From: Streptomyces sp. NBC_00775
GTDB taxonomy: Bacteria > Actinomycetota > Actinomycetes > Streptomycetales > Streptomycetaceae
NCBI RefSeq assembly: GCF_036347135.1
Contig: NZ_CP108938.1
Coordinates: 5,456,001 to 5,520,000, forward strand
Direction of reading: 5' to 3'
DNA: 64,000 nucleotides
Shown piece by piece: positions 1 through 8,593 of this stretch (its first letter is position 1; every line of letters begins with the position of its first letter). A program made the position numbers and the translations under genes. The notes under the pieces are model-generated. The model saw nothing but the letters and a program-made list of their open reading frames with translations. It had not been told where the DNA came from and searched no databases.

Positions 1-107
1 GTCACTCCCGCTGATCCGTCCTGACGACGAGCCGTACTCCACACAAGCTGCCAAACCTACGCATGTCGGAGTGTCGCGCCGTAATGGGCGGGACCGCTAT
101 GCATCGT

Positions 108-121
108 GTTTCACGTGAAAC
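108..121. promoter_or_regulatory. parS site 1
   Basis: A perfect GTTTCACGTGAAAC palindrome, the Streptomyces ParB binding core. It lies in the region upstream of parA. Confidence 0.92.
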
Positions 122-216
122 GTCGCTCATTGCTGCACGGCATCATCAGTCGCGGACGCGCCGCGGCCGAACCCCGCGACCGGAGGCCTCTCGGTTCACT
201 CGGAGAGGGTGCGGAG

Positions 217-243
217 TTGTCCACAGAGGTGGATTTCTCCACA
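217..243 (+). other. Two DnaA-box-like 9-mers
   Basis: TTGTCCACA at 217-225 matches the preferred Streptomyces DnaA box. TTCTCCACA at 235-243 differs from it by one base. The two start 18 bp apart in the same orientation, upstream of parA. Their number is too small for an origin, so a regulatory or DnaA-titrating role is an inference. Confidence 0.45.
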
Positions 244-327
244 GAACAACGGGCCTCGCTGGTTCACGACCCCGAAGACATGGGAGGCTCTGTTCATTGC
301 GAGCCTGAAGTCGAGGAGAGTGAATCC

Positions 328-1353
328 TTGCGGTCCGACGCCAACATCGCGGGACCGATGACCGATCCGGTCCCCGGTCCCCGTACCGAGTCGATGGGGG
401 AGGATGTTTCACGTGAAACACCACCCCCGATGGACGACACTCCCATCGGTCGTGCTGCCCAACTGGCGGTCGAGGCGCTAGGTCGCGCCGGTGAGGGCCT
501 GCCACGGCCCGCACAGACCCGCGTCATGGTGGTCGCCAACCAGAAGGGTGGGGTGGGTAAGACCACGACCACGGTCAACCTGGCTGCCTCACTGGCGCTG
601 CACGGTGGCCGGGTCCTGGTGATCGACCTCGACCCTCAGGGCAATGCCTCCACGGCGCTGGGTATCGACCATCACGCCGAAGTTCCATCCATCTACGACG
701 TGCTGATCGACAGCAAGCCGCTCTCCGAAGTCGTTCAGCCGGTCCCTGATGTCGAGGGACTCTTCTGCGCTCCCGCCACGATCGATCTCGCCGGTGCGGA
801 GATCGAGCTGGTGTCCCTGGTGGCGCGGGAAAGCCGGCTGGAACGAGCGATCCAGGCATACGAGCAGCCGCTGGACTACATCCTCATCGACTGCCCGCCA
901 TCGCTCGGCCTCCTCACGGTCAACGCGTTGGTCGCCGGTGCGGAGGTGCTCATCCCCATCCAGTGCGAGTACTACGCGCTGGAAGGTCTGGGACAGCTTC
1001 TGCGCAATGTCGACCTGGTGCGGGGGCATCTCAACCCCGACCTCCATGTCTCGACGATCCTGCTCACCATGTACGACGGCCGGACGCGCCTCGCGTCGCA
1101 GGTCGCGGACGAGGTGCGCAGTCACTTCGGCGAAGAGGTGCTGCGGACGAGCATTCCGCGCTCGGTCCGTATCTCCGAGGCTCCGAGCTATGGGCAGACG
1201 GTTCTGACTTACGATCCGGGTTCGAGCGGTGCTCTCTCGTATCTTGAGGCCGCACGGGAAATCGCCCTCCGCGGAGTCGGAGTGGCGTACGACGAACAAC
1301 ACGCCCACGTGGGCGCACAGAATGATCAGAACATGGTGGAGGGGATCCAGTGA
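328..1353 (+). CDS. parA: Chromosome-partitioning ATPase ParA
   Basis: ParA is a Walker-type ATPase that works with ParB to position chromosomes, in Streptomyces mainly in growing tips and sporulating aerial hyphae. A deviant Walker A motif, KGGVGKTT, lies near residue 73 of the chosen frame. The conserved switch-like stretch [10 protein letters not shown] and the Walker B-like IDCPPSLG follow. The TTG at 328 is chosen because GAGGAG sits about 9 bases upstream. An ATG at 358 is an alternative, and a frame open to 106 is probably untranslated. A parS core at 406-419 lies inside the coding sequence and encodes VSRE. The stop overlaps the parB start by 4 bases, so the pair is translationally coupled. 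The family call is very sure, the start less so. Confidence 0.95.
   Translation: MRSDANIAGPMTDPVPGPRTESMGEDVSRETPPPMDDTPIGRAAQLAVEALGRAGEGLPRPAQTRVMVVANQKGGVGKTTTTVNLAASLALHGGRVLVIDLDPQGNASTALGIDHHAEVPSIYDVLIDSKPLSEVVQPVPDVEGLFCAPATIDLAGAEIELVSLVARESRLERAIQAYEQPLDYILIDCPPSLGLLTVNALVAGAEVLIPIQCEYYALEGLGQLLRNVDLVRGHLNPDLHVSTILLTMYDGRTRLASQVADEVRSHFGEEVLRTSIPRSVRISEAPSYGQTVLTYDPGSSGALSYLEAAREIALRGVGVAYDEQHAHVGAQNDQNMVEGIQ
406..419. promoter_or_regulatory. parS site 2 (inside parA)
   Basis: A perfect GTTTCACGTGAAAC core within the 5' part of parA. It may allow ParB to bind its own operon. The protein frame absorbs it as VSRE in a non-conserved N-terminal segment. Confidence 0.92.
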
Positions 1354-2444
1354 GCGAGCGACGACGGGGGCTGGGGCGAGGCCTCGGCGCACTGATCCCT
1401 GCGGCTCCGACAGGGGAGAAGGCGGCTTCCTCGGGGGGTGGAGCGTCCACCTCGCCGACGGCTCTACCGGTGCTTACCGCCGAGCGCGGGGTGGCGGCGG
1501 CGAAGGTGGCCATGCTGCCGCCTGTTTCACATGAAACGGAGGAGCCGTCGTACAACGGAGCTCTGGAGGCGCCCCCGGCGCCCGTCGGTGCTCACTTCGC
1601 CGAGCTGCCGCTCGACTTCATCACCCCGAACCCGCGTCAGCCTCGTGAGGTCTTCGACGAGGACGCTCTGGCTGAGCTGGTCACCTCCATCAAGGAGGTC
1701 GGGCTTCTCCAGCCCGTCGTGGTGCGTCAGGTGGGGCCGACGCGGTACGAGCTCATCATGGGCGAGCGGCGCTTCCGGGCATGCCGTGAGGCGGGGCTGG
1801 AGGCCATTCCGGCGATCGTGCGGGCCACGGAGGACGAGAAGCTTCTTCTGGACGCGCTGCTGGAGAACCTGCACCGTGCCCAGCTGAACCCGTTGGAAGA
1901 GGCGGCCGCCTACGACCAGCTGCTCAAGGACTTCAACTGCACGCACGACCAGTTGGCGGACCGGATCGGCCGGTCGCGCCCGCAGGTCTCGAACACCCTG
2001 CGCCTGCTGAAGCTCTCGCCCGCGGTGCAGCGTCGTGTTGCTGCCGGAGTCCTTTCCGCGGGGCATGCGCGAGCTCTGCTCTCCGTGGAGGACTCGGAGG
2101 AGCAGGACCGGCTGGCTCACCGCATCGTGGCCGAGGGGCTTTCGGTGCGGGCCGTCGAGGAGATCGTCACCCTCATGGGATCGCGGCCGCAGAGCGCACC
2201 GCGCTCCAAGGGGCCGCGGGCCGGCGCTCGGCTCTCCCCGGCGCTGAGTGATCTGGCGACGCGTCTCTCGGACCGCTTCGAGACTCGGGTGAAGGTCGAC
2301 CTGGGGCAGAAGAAGGGCAAGATCACCGTCGAGTTCGCCTCGATGGACGACCTTGAGCGCATCCTGGGATCCCTCGCCCCGGGTGAGGGGCCAGTGCTTC
2401 AGAGGAGCCTTCTGGACGACGACTCCGACGACACGGAGGTCTGA
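1350..2444 (+). CDS. parB: Chromosome-partitioning protein ParB
   Basis: ParB is the parS-specific DNA clamp and CTPase that loads at parS and spreads to form the segregation complex. The protein has 364 residues, a usual size. A basic N-terminus ([17 protein letters not shown]) resembles the ParA-stimulating peptide. A low-complexity linker follows, then the N-terminal CTPase fold with GERRFR at residues 138-143, and a helix-turn-helix around residues 198-220 ([15 protein letters not shown]). The C-terminal dimerisation segment ends in acidic residues. The GTG start overlaps the parA stop (gtga). A one-mismatch parS-like sequence lies inside the linker coding region at 1524-1537. Confidence 0.97.
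   Translation: MSERRRGLGRGLGALIPAAPTGEKAASSGGGASTSPTALPVLTAERGVAAAKVAMLPPVSHETEEPSYNGALEAPPAPVGAHFAELPLDFITPNPRQPREVFDEDALAELVTSIKEVGLLQPVVVRQVGPTRYELIMGERRFRACREAGLEAIPAIVRATEDEKLLLDALLENLHRAQLNPLEEAAAYDQLLKDFNCTHDQLADRIGRSRPQVSNTLRLLKLSPAVQRRVAAGVLSAGHARALLSVEDSEEQDRLAHRIVAEGLSVRAVEEIVTLMGSRPQSAPRSKGPRAGARLSPALSDLATRLSDRFETRVKVDLGQKKGKITVEFASMDDLERILGSLAPGEGPVLQRSLLDDDSDDTEV
1524..1537. promoter_or_regulatory. parS-like site (one mismatch) inside parB
   Basis: GTTTCACATGAAAC differs from the parS core at one position (CACATG instead of CACGTG). The same variant recurs at 48317-48330. The strength of ParB binding is unknown. Confidence 0.55.
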
Positions 2445-2483
2445 GTCGCCCGAGGGCGGAGCGTCTCCCCTCGGCCGACCATC

Positions 2484-2530
2484 AGAGCGGGCCGTGTCCG
2501 GTGTGTACCGGAACACGGCCCGCTCTTTTG
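2484..2530 (+). terminator. Rho-independent terminator after parB
   Basis: A perfect 14-bp inverted repeat (AGAGCGGGCCGTGT at 2484-2497 and its complement at 2513-2526) with a 15-base loop is followed by CTTTTG-like bases. It lies 40 bases after the parB stop. Confidence 0.85.
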
Positions 2531-2625
2531 CTTTCTGGCGGTATCGATGGAATCGCATCGTGGATACGATGCGATCGGGTATGGCGCATCCACCTGGCAG
2601 CACCTTCATTGGGGAGGCGGGGGCC

Positions 2626-2883
2626 ATGCAAACCGTGAGCCGCACCGGACTGCTGACCGCGGGTCTGGGCCTGGGGGCCGTCGGCGGCTTCGTCGGCAGT
2701 CTGCTCAGGGAGCGGAGCGCTCTGACAGCCGCCCGTGATGCTGCGGGCGAAGGAAGTGAGGAACATCCTTCATGGGGCGCCGGCTCGTTCCGCTCACGCT
2801 GGACAACCTTCAGGACCTTCCCAAGCGCTGTCGCGCGTGTGTCTTCTGGGAGCTGGACCCAGTCAGCGGTGAGGCCGCGCTGA
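2626..2883 (+). CDS. Small putative membrane protein overlapping the next gene
   Basis: An 85-codon frame starts at ATG 2626, with GGGGAGG about 10 bases upstream. Its first 35 residues contain one hydrophobic, glycine-rich segment (TGLLTAGLGLGAVGGFVGSLL) that could span the membrane, and third codon positions in this part are GC-rich as in real Streptomyces genes. The frame then overlaps the following acetyltransferase by about 110 bases and loses its coding character. It may be a short leader peptide gene, or a remnant of a longer gene broken by a frameshift. No function is recognised. Confidence 0.35.
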   Translation: MQTVSRTGLLTAGLGLGAVGGFVGSLLRERSALTAARDAAGEGSEEHPSWGAGSFRSRWTTFRTFPSAVARVSSGSWTQSAVRPR

Positions 2884-3389
2884 AGGCGGGCACGCCCGCA
2901 CTGGAGAAGGAAGCCTGGATCTCTGCGGTCCTGCTGGACTGGGGCTCCTGCGGCCGTGTCGTCTATGTGGACGACGTTCCGGTGGGCTTCGTGTTGTACG
3001 CGCCTCCCGCTTATGTCCCCCGCTCCACCGCTTTCCCCACGAGCCCGGTGTCGCCGGACGCGGTTCAGCTGATGACCGCTTTCATCATGCCGGGTTATCA
3101 GGGGCAGGGACTCGGCCGGGTGATGGTCCAGACGGTTGCCAAGGATCTGTTGCGCCGTGGCTTCAAGGCGATCGAGGCCTTCGGGGACTCACGGTGGAAG
3201 CAGCCGGCCTGTGTGCTGCCCGCCGACCATCTGCTGGCGGTCGGCTTCAAGACGGTCCGGCCGCACCCCACCTATCCGCGACTGAGGCTGGAGCTGCGAA
3301 CGACGCTCTCCTGGAAGGAAGATGTCGAGCTGGCCCTGGACCGTCTTCTGGGAGCGGTACAGAAGGAACCGGCGCTTCGCCCCCTGTAG
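2772..3389 (+). CDS. GNAT-family N-acetyltransferase
   Basis: The 205-residue protein has the GNAT acetyl-CoA site (MPGYQGQGLGRVMVQTVA, about residues 108-125), preceded by a strand with FIMPG. The N-terminal half starts with LVPLTLDNLQDLPKRCRACVFW. The substrate cannot be told from the sequence. The gene stands in the same place in Streptomyces relatives, between parB and the trx genes, and converges with trxA. The ATG at 2772 is used, although its ribosome site (GGAAGTGAGG) is a little distant. Coupling to the upstream small ORF is possible. Confidence 0.85.
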   Translation: MGRRLVPLTLDNLQDLPKRCRACVFWELDPVSGEAALKAGTPALEKEAWISAVLLDWGSCGRVVYVDDVPVGFVLYAPPAYVPRSTAFPTSPVSPDAVQLMTAFIMPGYQGQGLGRVMVQTVAKDLLRRGFKAIEAFGDSRWKQPACVLPADHLLAVGFKTVRPHPTYPRLRLELRTTLSWKEDVELALDRLLGAVQKEPALRPL

Positions 3390-3451
3390 CCGGCGCTCTA
3401 CTTCCGCATGACGCCCTGTTCCTGTAGGCGGGGCTCTGCGCCCCCATCAAG

Positions 3452-3485
3452 CGAATGGGCCAACCCGGAAGGGCTGGCCCATTCG
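3452..3485. terminator. Bidirectional terminator between the acetyltransferase and trxA
   Basis: An 11-bp perfect stem (CGAATGGGCCA / TGGCCCATTCG) with a 12-base loop lies between two convergent genes, with a parS core starting two bases after it. Confidence 0.8.
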
Positions 3486-3486
3486 T

Positions 3487-3500
3487 GTTTCACGTGAAAC
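3487..3500. promoter_or_regulatory. parS site 3
   Basis: A perfect GTTTCACGTGAAAC in the convergent intergenic region between the acetyltransferase and trxA. Confidence 0.92.
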
Positions 3501-3527
3501 ATCCGCCGCGCGTGCGGCCGTCACCGA

Positions 3528-3860
3528 CTACTCGGCGATGAAGTCCTCAAGGTCGCGGACGATCGCGGCCTTCGGCTTCGCACCGACGATGGTCTTGGCG
3601 ACCTCGCCACCCTGGTAGACGTTCAGGGTCGGGATCGACATCACGCCGTACTTGGCGGCCGTGCCCGGGTTCTCGTCGATGTTGAGCTTGACGACCTCGA
3701 TCTTGTCGCCGTACTCGGCGGCGATCGCCTCGAGGGACGGCGCGATCTGGCGGCACGGGCCGCACCAGGCAGCCCAGAAGTCCACCAGGACGGGCTTGTC
3801 GCTCTTGAGGACGTCGGTCTCGAAGGAATCGTCGGTCACGTTCTTCAGGGTGCCGGCCAC
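3528..3860 (-). CDS. trxA: Thioredoxin
   Basis: A 110-residue thioredoxin that reduces protein disulfides in the cytoplasm with electrons from TrxB. The active site WCGPC is at residues 32-36, and the cis-proline loop SIPT follows near residue 75. The frame is open further upstream, but the GTG at 3860 gives the canonical length and is preceded by GGAG. Only 43 bases separate it from trxB, so the two form a trxBA operon. Expression is probably driven by the SigR-type promoter upstream of trxB. Confidence 0.97.
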   Translation of the reverse strand: MAGTLKNVTDDSFETDVLKSDKPVLVDFWAAWCGPCRQIAPSLEAIAAEYGDKIEVVKLNIDENPGTAAKYGVMSIPTLNVYQGGEVAKTIVGAKPKAAIVRDLEDFIAE

Positions 3861-3903
3861 GGCGGGCTCCTTAACTCGTTGATGCGGTGGGGCGGATGGG
3901 GGA

Positions 3904-4866
3904 TCAGACGGTGGCAGCCGCGGCGGCGGCCTCATCCGCGAGGGCGGCGAGGAAGCGCTCGGCGTCGAGAGCGGCGGAGCAACCGGTGCCGGCCGCGGTG
4001 ATCGCCTGGCGGTACGTGTGGTCGACCACGTCACCGGCGCCGAAGACGCCGGTCAGGTTCGTCCGGGTCGAGGGCGCCTCGACCTTCAGGTAGCCCTCGT
4101 CGTCCAGGTCGAGCTGGCCCTTGAAGAGCTCGGTGCGAGGGTCGTGACCGATCGCGATGAACAGACCGGTCACCGGCAGCTCGGAGAGCTCGCCGGTCTT
4201 CAGGTTGCGCAGCGTCAGGCCCTCCAGCTTGGGGTTGCCCTTGATCTCGGCGACCTCGCTGTCCCAGACGAACTTGATCTTCGGGTCGGCGAACGCGCGC
4301 TCCTGCATCGCCTTCGAGGCGCGCAGGCTGTCCCGGCGGTGGACGATCGTCACGGACTTGGCGAAGCGCGAGAGGAAGGTGGCCTCCTCCATCGCGGTGT
4401 CGCCGCCGCCGATCACGGCGATGTCCTGGTCCTTGAAGAAGAAGCCGTCACAGGTCGCGCACCAGGAGACGCCACGCCCGGACAGGGCGTCCTCGTTGGG
4501 CAGGCCGAGCTTGCGGTGCTGCGAGCCCGTCGTGACGATGACGGCCTTGGCGCGGTGCACGGTGCCCGCGGTGTCCGTGACGGTCTTGATCTCGCCCGAC
4601 AGGTCGACGGCGACGACGTCGTCCGGAACCAGCTCGGCACCGAAGCGCTCGGCCTGTCCGCGCATGTTGTCCATGAGCTCGGGGCCCATGATGCCGTCCT
4701 GGAAGCCGGGGAAGTTCTCCACCTCGGTGGTGTTCATCAGCGCACCGCCTGCGGTGACGGCGCCCTCGAACACCAACGGCTTCAGCGATGCGCGCGCGGT
4801 GTAGAGCGCTGCCGTGTAGCCGGCGGGCCCGGAGCCGATGATGATCACGTTACGGACGTCGCTCAC
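3904..4866 (-). CDS. trxB: Thioredoxin reductase (NADPH)
   Basis: A 320-residue flavoprotein that passes electrons from NADPH through FAD to thioredoxin. The FAD motif GSGPAGY is at residues 11-17, the redox pair CATC at 136-139, and the NADPH motif GGGDTAMEE near 153. A second FAD motif lies near the C-terminus (GVFGAGDV). Length and motifs are complete. It is the first gene of the trxBA unit and lies downstream of the anti-sigma gene, from which it is separated by 180 bases containing its own promoter. Confidence 0.98.
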   Translation of the reverse strand: MSDVRNVIIIGSGPAGYTAALYTARASLKPLVFEGAVTAGGALMNTTEVENFPGFQDGIMGPELMDNMRGQAERFGAELVPDDVVAVDLSGEIKTVTDTAGTVHRAKAVIVTTGSQHRKLGLPNEDALSGRGVSWCATCDGFFFKDQDIAVIGGGDTAMEEATFLSRFAKSVTIVHRRDSLRASKAMQERAFADPKIKFVWDSEVAEIKGNPKLEGLTLRNLKTGELSELPVTGLFIAIGHDPRTELFKGQLDLDDEGYLKVEAPSTRTNLTGVFGAGDVVDHTYRQAITAAGTGCSAALDAERFLAALADEAAAAAATV

Positions 4867-4934
4867 GGCTTGATTCCTCGTCTCTGGAGACTGCTGCGTA
4901 CTGGTGGAGCCTCTCTCAGTACTCTCACCCCACC

Positions 4935-4962
4935 CAACGGATCCTAAGGGGCTTCAATTCCC
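4935..4962 (-). promoter_or_regulatory. SigR-type (thiol-stress) promoter of trxBA
   Basis: On the minus strand the sequence reads GGGAAT, an 18-base spacer, then GTTG, exactly the consensus for the disulfide-stress sigma factor SigR in Streptomyces. It lies about 70 bases before trxB. Control of trxBA by SigR is established in S. coelicolor. Its presence here is read directly from the sequence. Confidence 0.85.
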
Positions 4963-5046
4963 GGTGTGTCCGGGCACACGGAAGCGCGGTACCGCACAGA
5001 GATGCCATGCAGTATCACGGGAGGAAGCCTTTGGGTGCTGACGTGC

Positions 5047-5994
5047 TCAGGACCGGGCGTAGGACCGCGTCAGCAGCAGCTTTCCGGGGGACGCCGAGCC
5101 CTGCTTCTCGCAGGCGTCGTCGACGATGTAGGCCGTGACCCTCGTGCTGTCGGAGGCGTCGGGCTGGACGACGAGATAGACACTCGTCTCCTTGTAGGTG
5201 CCCTTCTCGGCAGCGAGGACGACTCCGCTGTTCCCGGTCCCTAGCTGGACACAGTCAGGGACGTGCACGTTGGGGGTGATCAAGGTGCCGACCCCGCCGG
5301 AATCGGTCCCTGCGCCATTCGACTCGATGCTCCAGGGCTTCGCGCTGCCGGAGCGGCTGCCCGTGCTCTTGTTCTTCGCGAGGAGCTCCGCGACCTGGCT
5401 CTCCAGCTTTCCCTCAGAAAAGGTGCCCTTCGAGCCGGACTCCTGCTGCGTCACCGTCGCAGGGCCCTTGCTGTCGCCGCCCATCGACTGCACGAGGATC
5501 GCGCCCAGTCCCAGAGCGGCAGCCGTGAAGACGGTGCCGAGAACGACCGTCCTGCGGCGCCCACGGCGTACCCGGTGGGCACGGCCGGGGCCGGTGGCCG
5601 CGCGAGGATGCCCCGACGGGCGGTCCGCGGACGAAGCGGAGCCCGAGTCGTCCGAGAGGACGGAGACGTCGGCAGTCGATGTTTCACGTGAAACACTCGC
5701 GCGGTCGTCCGCCGCACCGGATGCGTGATCGGGTGAGGTGGCAGTCAACAGGGCTTCCGCGGCCAGGGCGGCGTCGATGCGTCCGGCCACATCGTCGGGC
5801 ATGCGCGTAGGGCCCGGCAGTGTGCCGAGCAGACCACGGATCTCCTCGAGTGAGTCGTACACGTCGGCACAGAGCACGCAGTCATCGAGATGCTGTCGCA
5901 CGTCCGCGGTACGGGAAGGCGGGAGCAGACCTTCGGTGAGGTCGGAGATCTCCGCGACATCCGGGTGCCCGTCCGTATCCGTCGTGGATGTCAC
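5047..5994 (-). CDS. Zinc-containing anti-sigma factor for SigM
   Basis: The N-terminal zinc-anti-sigma motif has H35, C39 and C42 (HLDDCVLC). A disordered linker follows, then one transmembrane helix (TVVLGTVFTAAALGLGAILVQSM, about residues 147-169) and an extracytoplasmic C-terminal domain with two cysteines. The expected role is to hold SigM inactive and release it on an envelope or redox signal. The start ATG overlaps the sigM stop by 4 bases, the usual sigma/anti-sigma coupling. A perfect parS core lies inside the linker coding region (5681-5694). Family and pairing are well supported. The signal sensed is not known. Confidence 0.88.
   Translation of the reverse strand: MTSTTDTDGHPDVAEISDLTEGLLPPSRTADVRQHLDDCVLCADVYDSLEEIRGLLGTLPGPTRMPDDVAGRIDAALAAEALLTATSPDHASGAADDRASVSRETSTADVSVLSDDSGSASSADRPSGHPRAATGPGRAHRVRRGRRRTVVLGTVFTAAALGLGAILVQSMGGDSKGPATVTQQESGSKGTFSEGKLESQVAELLAKNKSTGSRSGSAKPWSIESNGAGTDSGGVGTLITPNVHVPDCVQLGTGNSGVVLAAEKGTYKETSVYLVVQPDASDSTRVTAYIVDDACEKQGSASPGKLLLTRSYARS
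5681..5694. promoter_or_regulatory. parS site 4 (inside the anti-sigma gene)
   Basis: A perfect GTTTCACGTGAAAC within the coding sequence of the anti-sigma factor. On the minus strand it encodes VSRE, the same four residues as the parS in parA. Confidence 0.9.
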
Positions 5995-6722
5995 GCTCGC
6001 CCACCTCCGCCCTTCACCGCAGCTGAATCGCTTGGCCCTGCATCATGTGGACCCGCATCGTGGGGTCCCGCTGACGGTGGGACGGATGTCCCCTGCGTCC
6101 GGTTCCTTCCACCGCCCGACTTCTTGCCGTCCTGGCTGCTCCCGTTCTCCGTACGGAGATGGGTGAGCAGCGGGAGCAGTCTGGCTCTGCCGCGTGCACA
6201 GCGGCTCTTCACCGTGCCGGTCGGGACATCGAGGATGCGGGCCGCTTCCGCCACGGGGTAGCCCTGCATGTCCACCAGGACGAGGGCTGCGCGCTGGTCG
6301 GCCGGGAGAGTGTCCAGTGCTTGCAGGAGCTCGCGGTGCAGATCGTTGCGCTCGGCCGGGGCGGCGGCGGACTCGTGCGGTTCGAGGAGCTGTTCCAGGC
6401 GTTCGGTGTCGTCGACGGGAGATGTCTTCCTGGAGGCGGCCTTGCGGGCGCGGTCCAGGCAGGCGTTCACCGTGATGCGGTGCAGCCACGTCGTGACGGC
6501 CGACTGACCGCGGAAGGTGTGGGCGGCCCGGTAGGCGGAGACGAGCGCGTCCTGGACGGCGTCAGCGGCCTCCTCGCGGTCTCCCAGCGTCCGCAGGGCC
6601 ACCGCCCACAGCCGGTCGCGGTGGCGCCGCACAAGCTCACCGAAGGCGTCGGGATCGCCCTCCACGTGGCGGGTGAGGAGGTCCTGATCGCTTGCTTCGC
6701 CGTATGCGGTTTCATCGGCCAT
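5991..6722 (-). CDS. sigM: ECF RNA polymerase sigma factor, SigM type
   Basis: A 243-residue extracytoplasmic-function sigma factor. Region 2 spans about residues 24-94 (DAFGELVRRHRDRLWAVA through WLHRITVNACLD). Region 4 spans about 130-186 and includes the helix-turn-helix PVAEAARILDVPTGTVKSR. The last 55 residues are a polar tail rich in G, S, D and P that is longer than usual for ECF factors. It is followed by its zinc anti-sigma gene with a 4-base overlap and preceded by the pseudokinase gene 37 bases away. The location next to murJ and trxBA matches sigM loci of Streptomyces and Mycobacterium. Confidence 0.93.
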   Translation of the reverse strand: MADETAYGEASDQDLLTRHVEGDPDAFGELVRRHRDRLWAVALRTLGDREEAADAVQDALVSAYRAAHTFRGQSAVTTWLHRITVNACLDRARKAASRKTSPVDDTERLEQLLEPHESAAAPAERNDLHRELLQALDTLPADQRAALVLVDMQGYPVAEAARILDVPTGTVKSRCARGRARLLPLLTHLRTENGSSQDGKKSGGGRNRTQGTSVPPSAGPHDAGPHDAGPSDSAAVKGGGGRA

Positions 6723-6759
6723 CGGACCCCCTCCCCTTCAGCGACGCGTCGACGACCTG

Positions 6760-8475
6760 TCAGCCGGTGAACTTCACGTCCGTGATGGCCTGCTTGTAGC
6801 CCGCGCTGCTGTAACCGTCGGCGGGCGCTTTCGGCACGTCGGTGATCCACAGCAGGACGTACTGCGTCTTCACGGACTTGCCCTTCACCTTCGCGGTTGT
6901 GCCGCTCGTGGTGACGGAACCGATTTCGTTCATCCCGTCAACGGACGTCGAGGGCAACAACGAGTCCGTCGCGTACAGGTGGATCGTCGTGTGGTCCCCG
7001 GGATAGCGGAGTCCTATCGACGCGGCTGAGATCTCCTGGGCCGAGCCGAGGTCGTAGACGATGCCCACGCCGGGCTTGTAGGGCGCCAGCGTCGGACCGG
7101 CGTTGTACTTCTTGGTGCGCCAGTACGTGCTGCTGTCGCCGTCGTACGTCTTGCCGACGTCCCCGGCAGCCTGGGGCTCGCCGCTCGCGACGTACTCCTG
7201 CGCGTTCTGGATCTTGAGCTGCTTGGCCGGCTTGGTCTTGTCGCTGTTCTTGTCGTTGCCGTCGGTCGTCTGCGTCTGCTTCGTGTCGTCGGACTTGTTG
7301 TCCTGGTCCATGAGGGCGTCCGCGAGCTGCCAACTGCCCAGGCCCAGCGCGGCGATGAGGAGAGCCGACACGGCCCACTTGAGGGCCTTGCCGGTACGGC
7401 TCTGCAGCGGGGGCGGCGGAGTGGGCACGGGCTGGGTGACACCCGGACGCGGCGCCGGACGGCCGTACGAGCCCTGCTGGTACGTCGTGCGCTGGTACTC
7501 CGGCGGGGCGGTGAACACCGGCTCCGGCGGACGGATGCGGGGCATCTCGCTGACCGCCTTCACCAGTTCCTCCGGCGTGGTGCACGGGGATTCATGGCGG
7601 GAGGCGGTCGCGCCGTCGTTGGCGAGGGCGCGCATGGCGAGTTCGGACAGGCCCCGGTGGACGCCGGCGCGAACCTGGTCGGGGGCGATGAGGCCGACGC
7701 CCTTGGGCAGCCCGGACAGGCCGTACGCGTCGTTGTTGTAGGGCCAGCGCTGGGTGAGCGCGGCGTACAGGAGTGCGCCGATCGCCTCCGTGTCGGTGCG
7801 CTGCGGGGTGTCGGAACTGATGCCGCGCAGCGCGGCGTTCACGGCGAGCCCGCGGATGCGCCACTGGCCGGACGAGGTGCGCAGCACGGCGCCAGGGGTC
7901 AGCCGCAGATGCGCGAGGCCCTCGCGGTGCGCGGCGGCCATCGCCTGGGACACCTGGCTCACCATCTGGTAGGCCTCGTGCACCTCCAGCGGGCCCGAGG
8001 CCAGAAGCGCCGTCAGCTCCGTGGCGTCCGGCAGCCACTCGTGCACCACGTAGACGAGGTCGTTCTCCTCGACCGCGTCCAGGACCTGGACGAAGCGGGG
8101 ATCGCCCAGCAGGGCGGAGGAACGGGCCGCCGCCAGTACCGAGCGGGCCCGTGGATGGTCGGCGGGCAGCAGGTGCACACCGACGGCGCGGCGGAGTTTC
8201 TCGTCCACCGCACGCCAACTACTGAAACCGTCCAGACGGGTGACGCACTCCTCGAGGCGGTAGCGTCTGGCGAGCTTGTGGCCGCTGTGCAGCTCGGGCG
8301 GTGAGGCCTTTCCGGGACTCTCGGTCCCGCCGCTCCCCTGTGCCTCTTCGCTCTCCGTGTCCCGCTCCCGGTTCTGGGCCACCCCGTCGGCCGTGGACTG
8401 GTCCGCCTTGGCGGTCAGCGGCTCGTCACCGCTGTTGTCTGCCACGTCGACGGCAGCCGTGCTCCGTTCCGCCAC
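6760..8475 (-). CDS. Membrane-anchored pseudokinase linked to MurJ
   Basis: The 571-residue protein has an N-terminal acidic disordered tail, a Ser/Thr-kinase-like fold (about residues 80-300), a proline-rich juxtamembrane linker, one transmembrane helix (ALKWAVSALLIAALGLGSWQL), a lysine/threonine-rich spacer and a C-terminal discoidin-like beta domain (YDGDSSTYWRTKKY). The kinase fold has lost its catalytic residues: the HRD loop reads HLRLTPGAVL and no DFG is present. It should bind rather than phosphorylate. In mycobacteria the equivalent pseudokinase domain is fused to MurJ and recruits FhaA. Here it is a separate gene directly after murJ. GTG 8475, with GGGGAGG upstream, is preferred over ATG 8535, which has no ribosome site. 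Confidence 0.85.
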   Translation of the reverse strand: MAERSTAAVDVADNSGDEPLTAKADQSTADGVAQNRERDTESEEAQGSGGTESPGKASPPELHSGHKLARRYRLEECVTRLDGFSSWRAVDEKLRRAVGVHLLPADHPRARSVLAAARSSALLGDPRFVQVLDAVEENDLVYVVHEWLPDATELTALLASGPLEVHEAYQMVSQVSQAMAAAHREGLAHLRLTPGAVLRTSSGQWRIRGLAVNAALRGISSDTPQRTDTEAIGALLYAALTQRWPYNNDAYGLSGLPKGVGLIAPDQVRAGVHRGLSELAMRALANDGATASRHESPCTTPEELVKAVSEMPRIRPPEPVFTAPPEYQRTTYQQGSYGRPAPRPGVTQPVPTPPPPLQSRTGKALKWAVSALLIAALGLGSWQLADALMDQDNKSDDTKQTQTTDGNDKNSDKTKPAKQLKIQNAQEYVASGEPQAAGDVGKTYDGDSSTYWRTKKYNAGPTLAPYKPGVGIVYDLGSAQEISAASIGLRYPGDHTTIHLYATDSLLPSTSVDGMNEIGSVTTSGTTAKVKGKSVKTQYVLLWITDVPKAPADGYSSAGYKQAITDVKFTG

Positions 8476-8593
8476 CGTCGTCCCTGCCTCCCCATCTGTT
8501 GCGCGCTGTCCGACGCAGAAACCAATTGTGCCCATAGTCCGGCGCTATGCACGACACACGGCGACGGACGATGGTTGTGCGCGTACCCCCGCC

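Larger units (their letters stand above)
1..327. other. Intergenic region upstream of parA with parS and DnaA-box-like sites
   Basis: No convincing gene lies here. The parA frame is open back to a GTG at 106, but that GTG is part of a parS palindrome and the intervening residues look unconstrained. The stretch holds a parS core at 108-121, a TTGTCCACA at 217-225 that fits the Streptomyces DnaA-box consensus, and a related TTCTCCACA at 235-243. In Streptomyces the rsmG, jag, yidC, rnpA, rpmH and dnaA/oriC genes normally lie just upstream of parA, so the origin is expected shortly left of this window. Confidence 0.7.

Noticed and set aside
106..327. N-terminal extension of ParA from GTG 106
   Set aside because: The start lies in a parS palindrome, the frame runs through DnaA-box-like sites, and a better-supported TTG with a ribosome site exists at 328.
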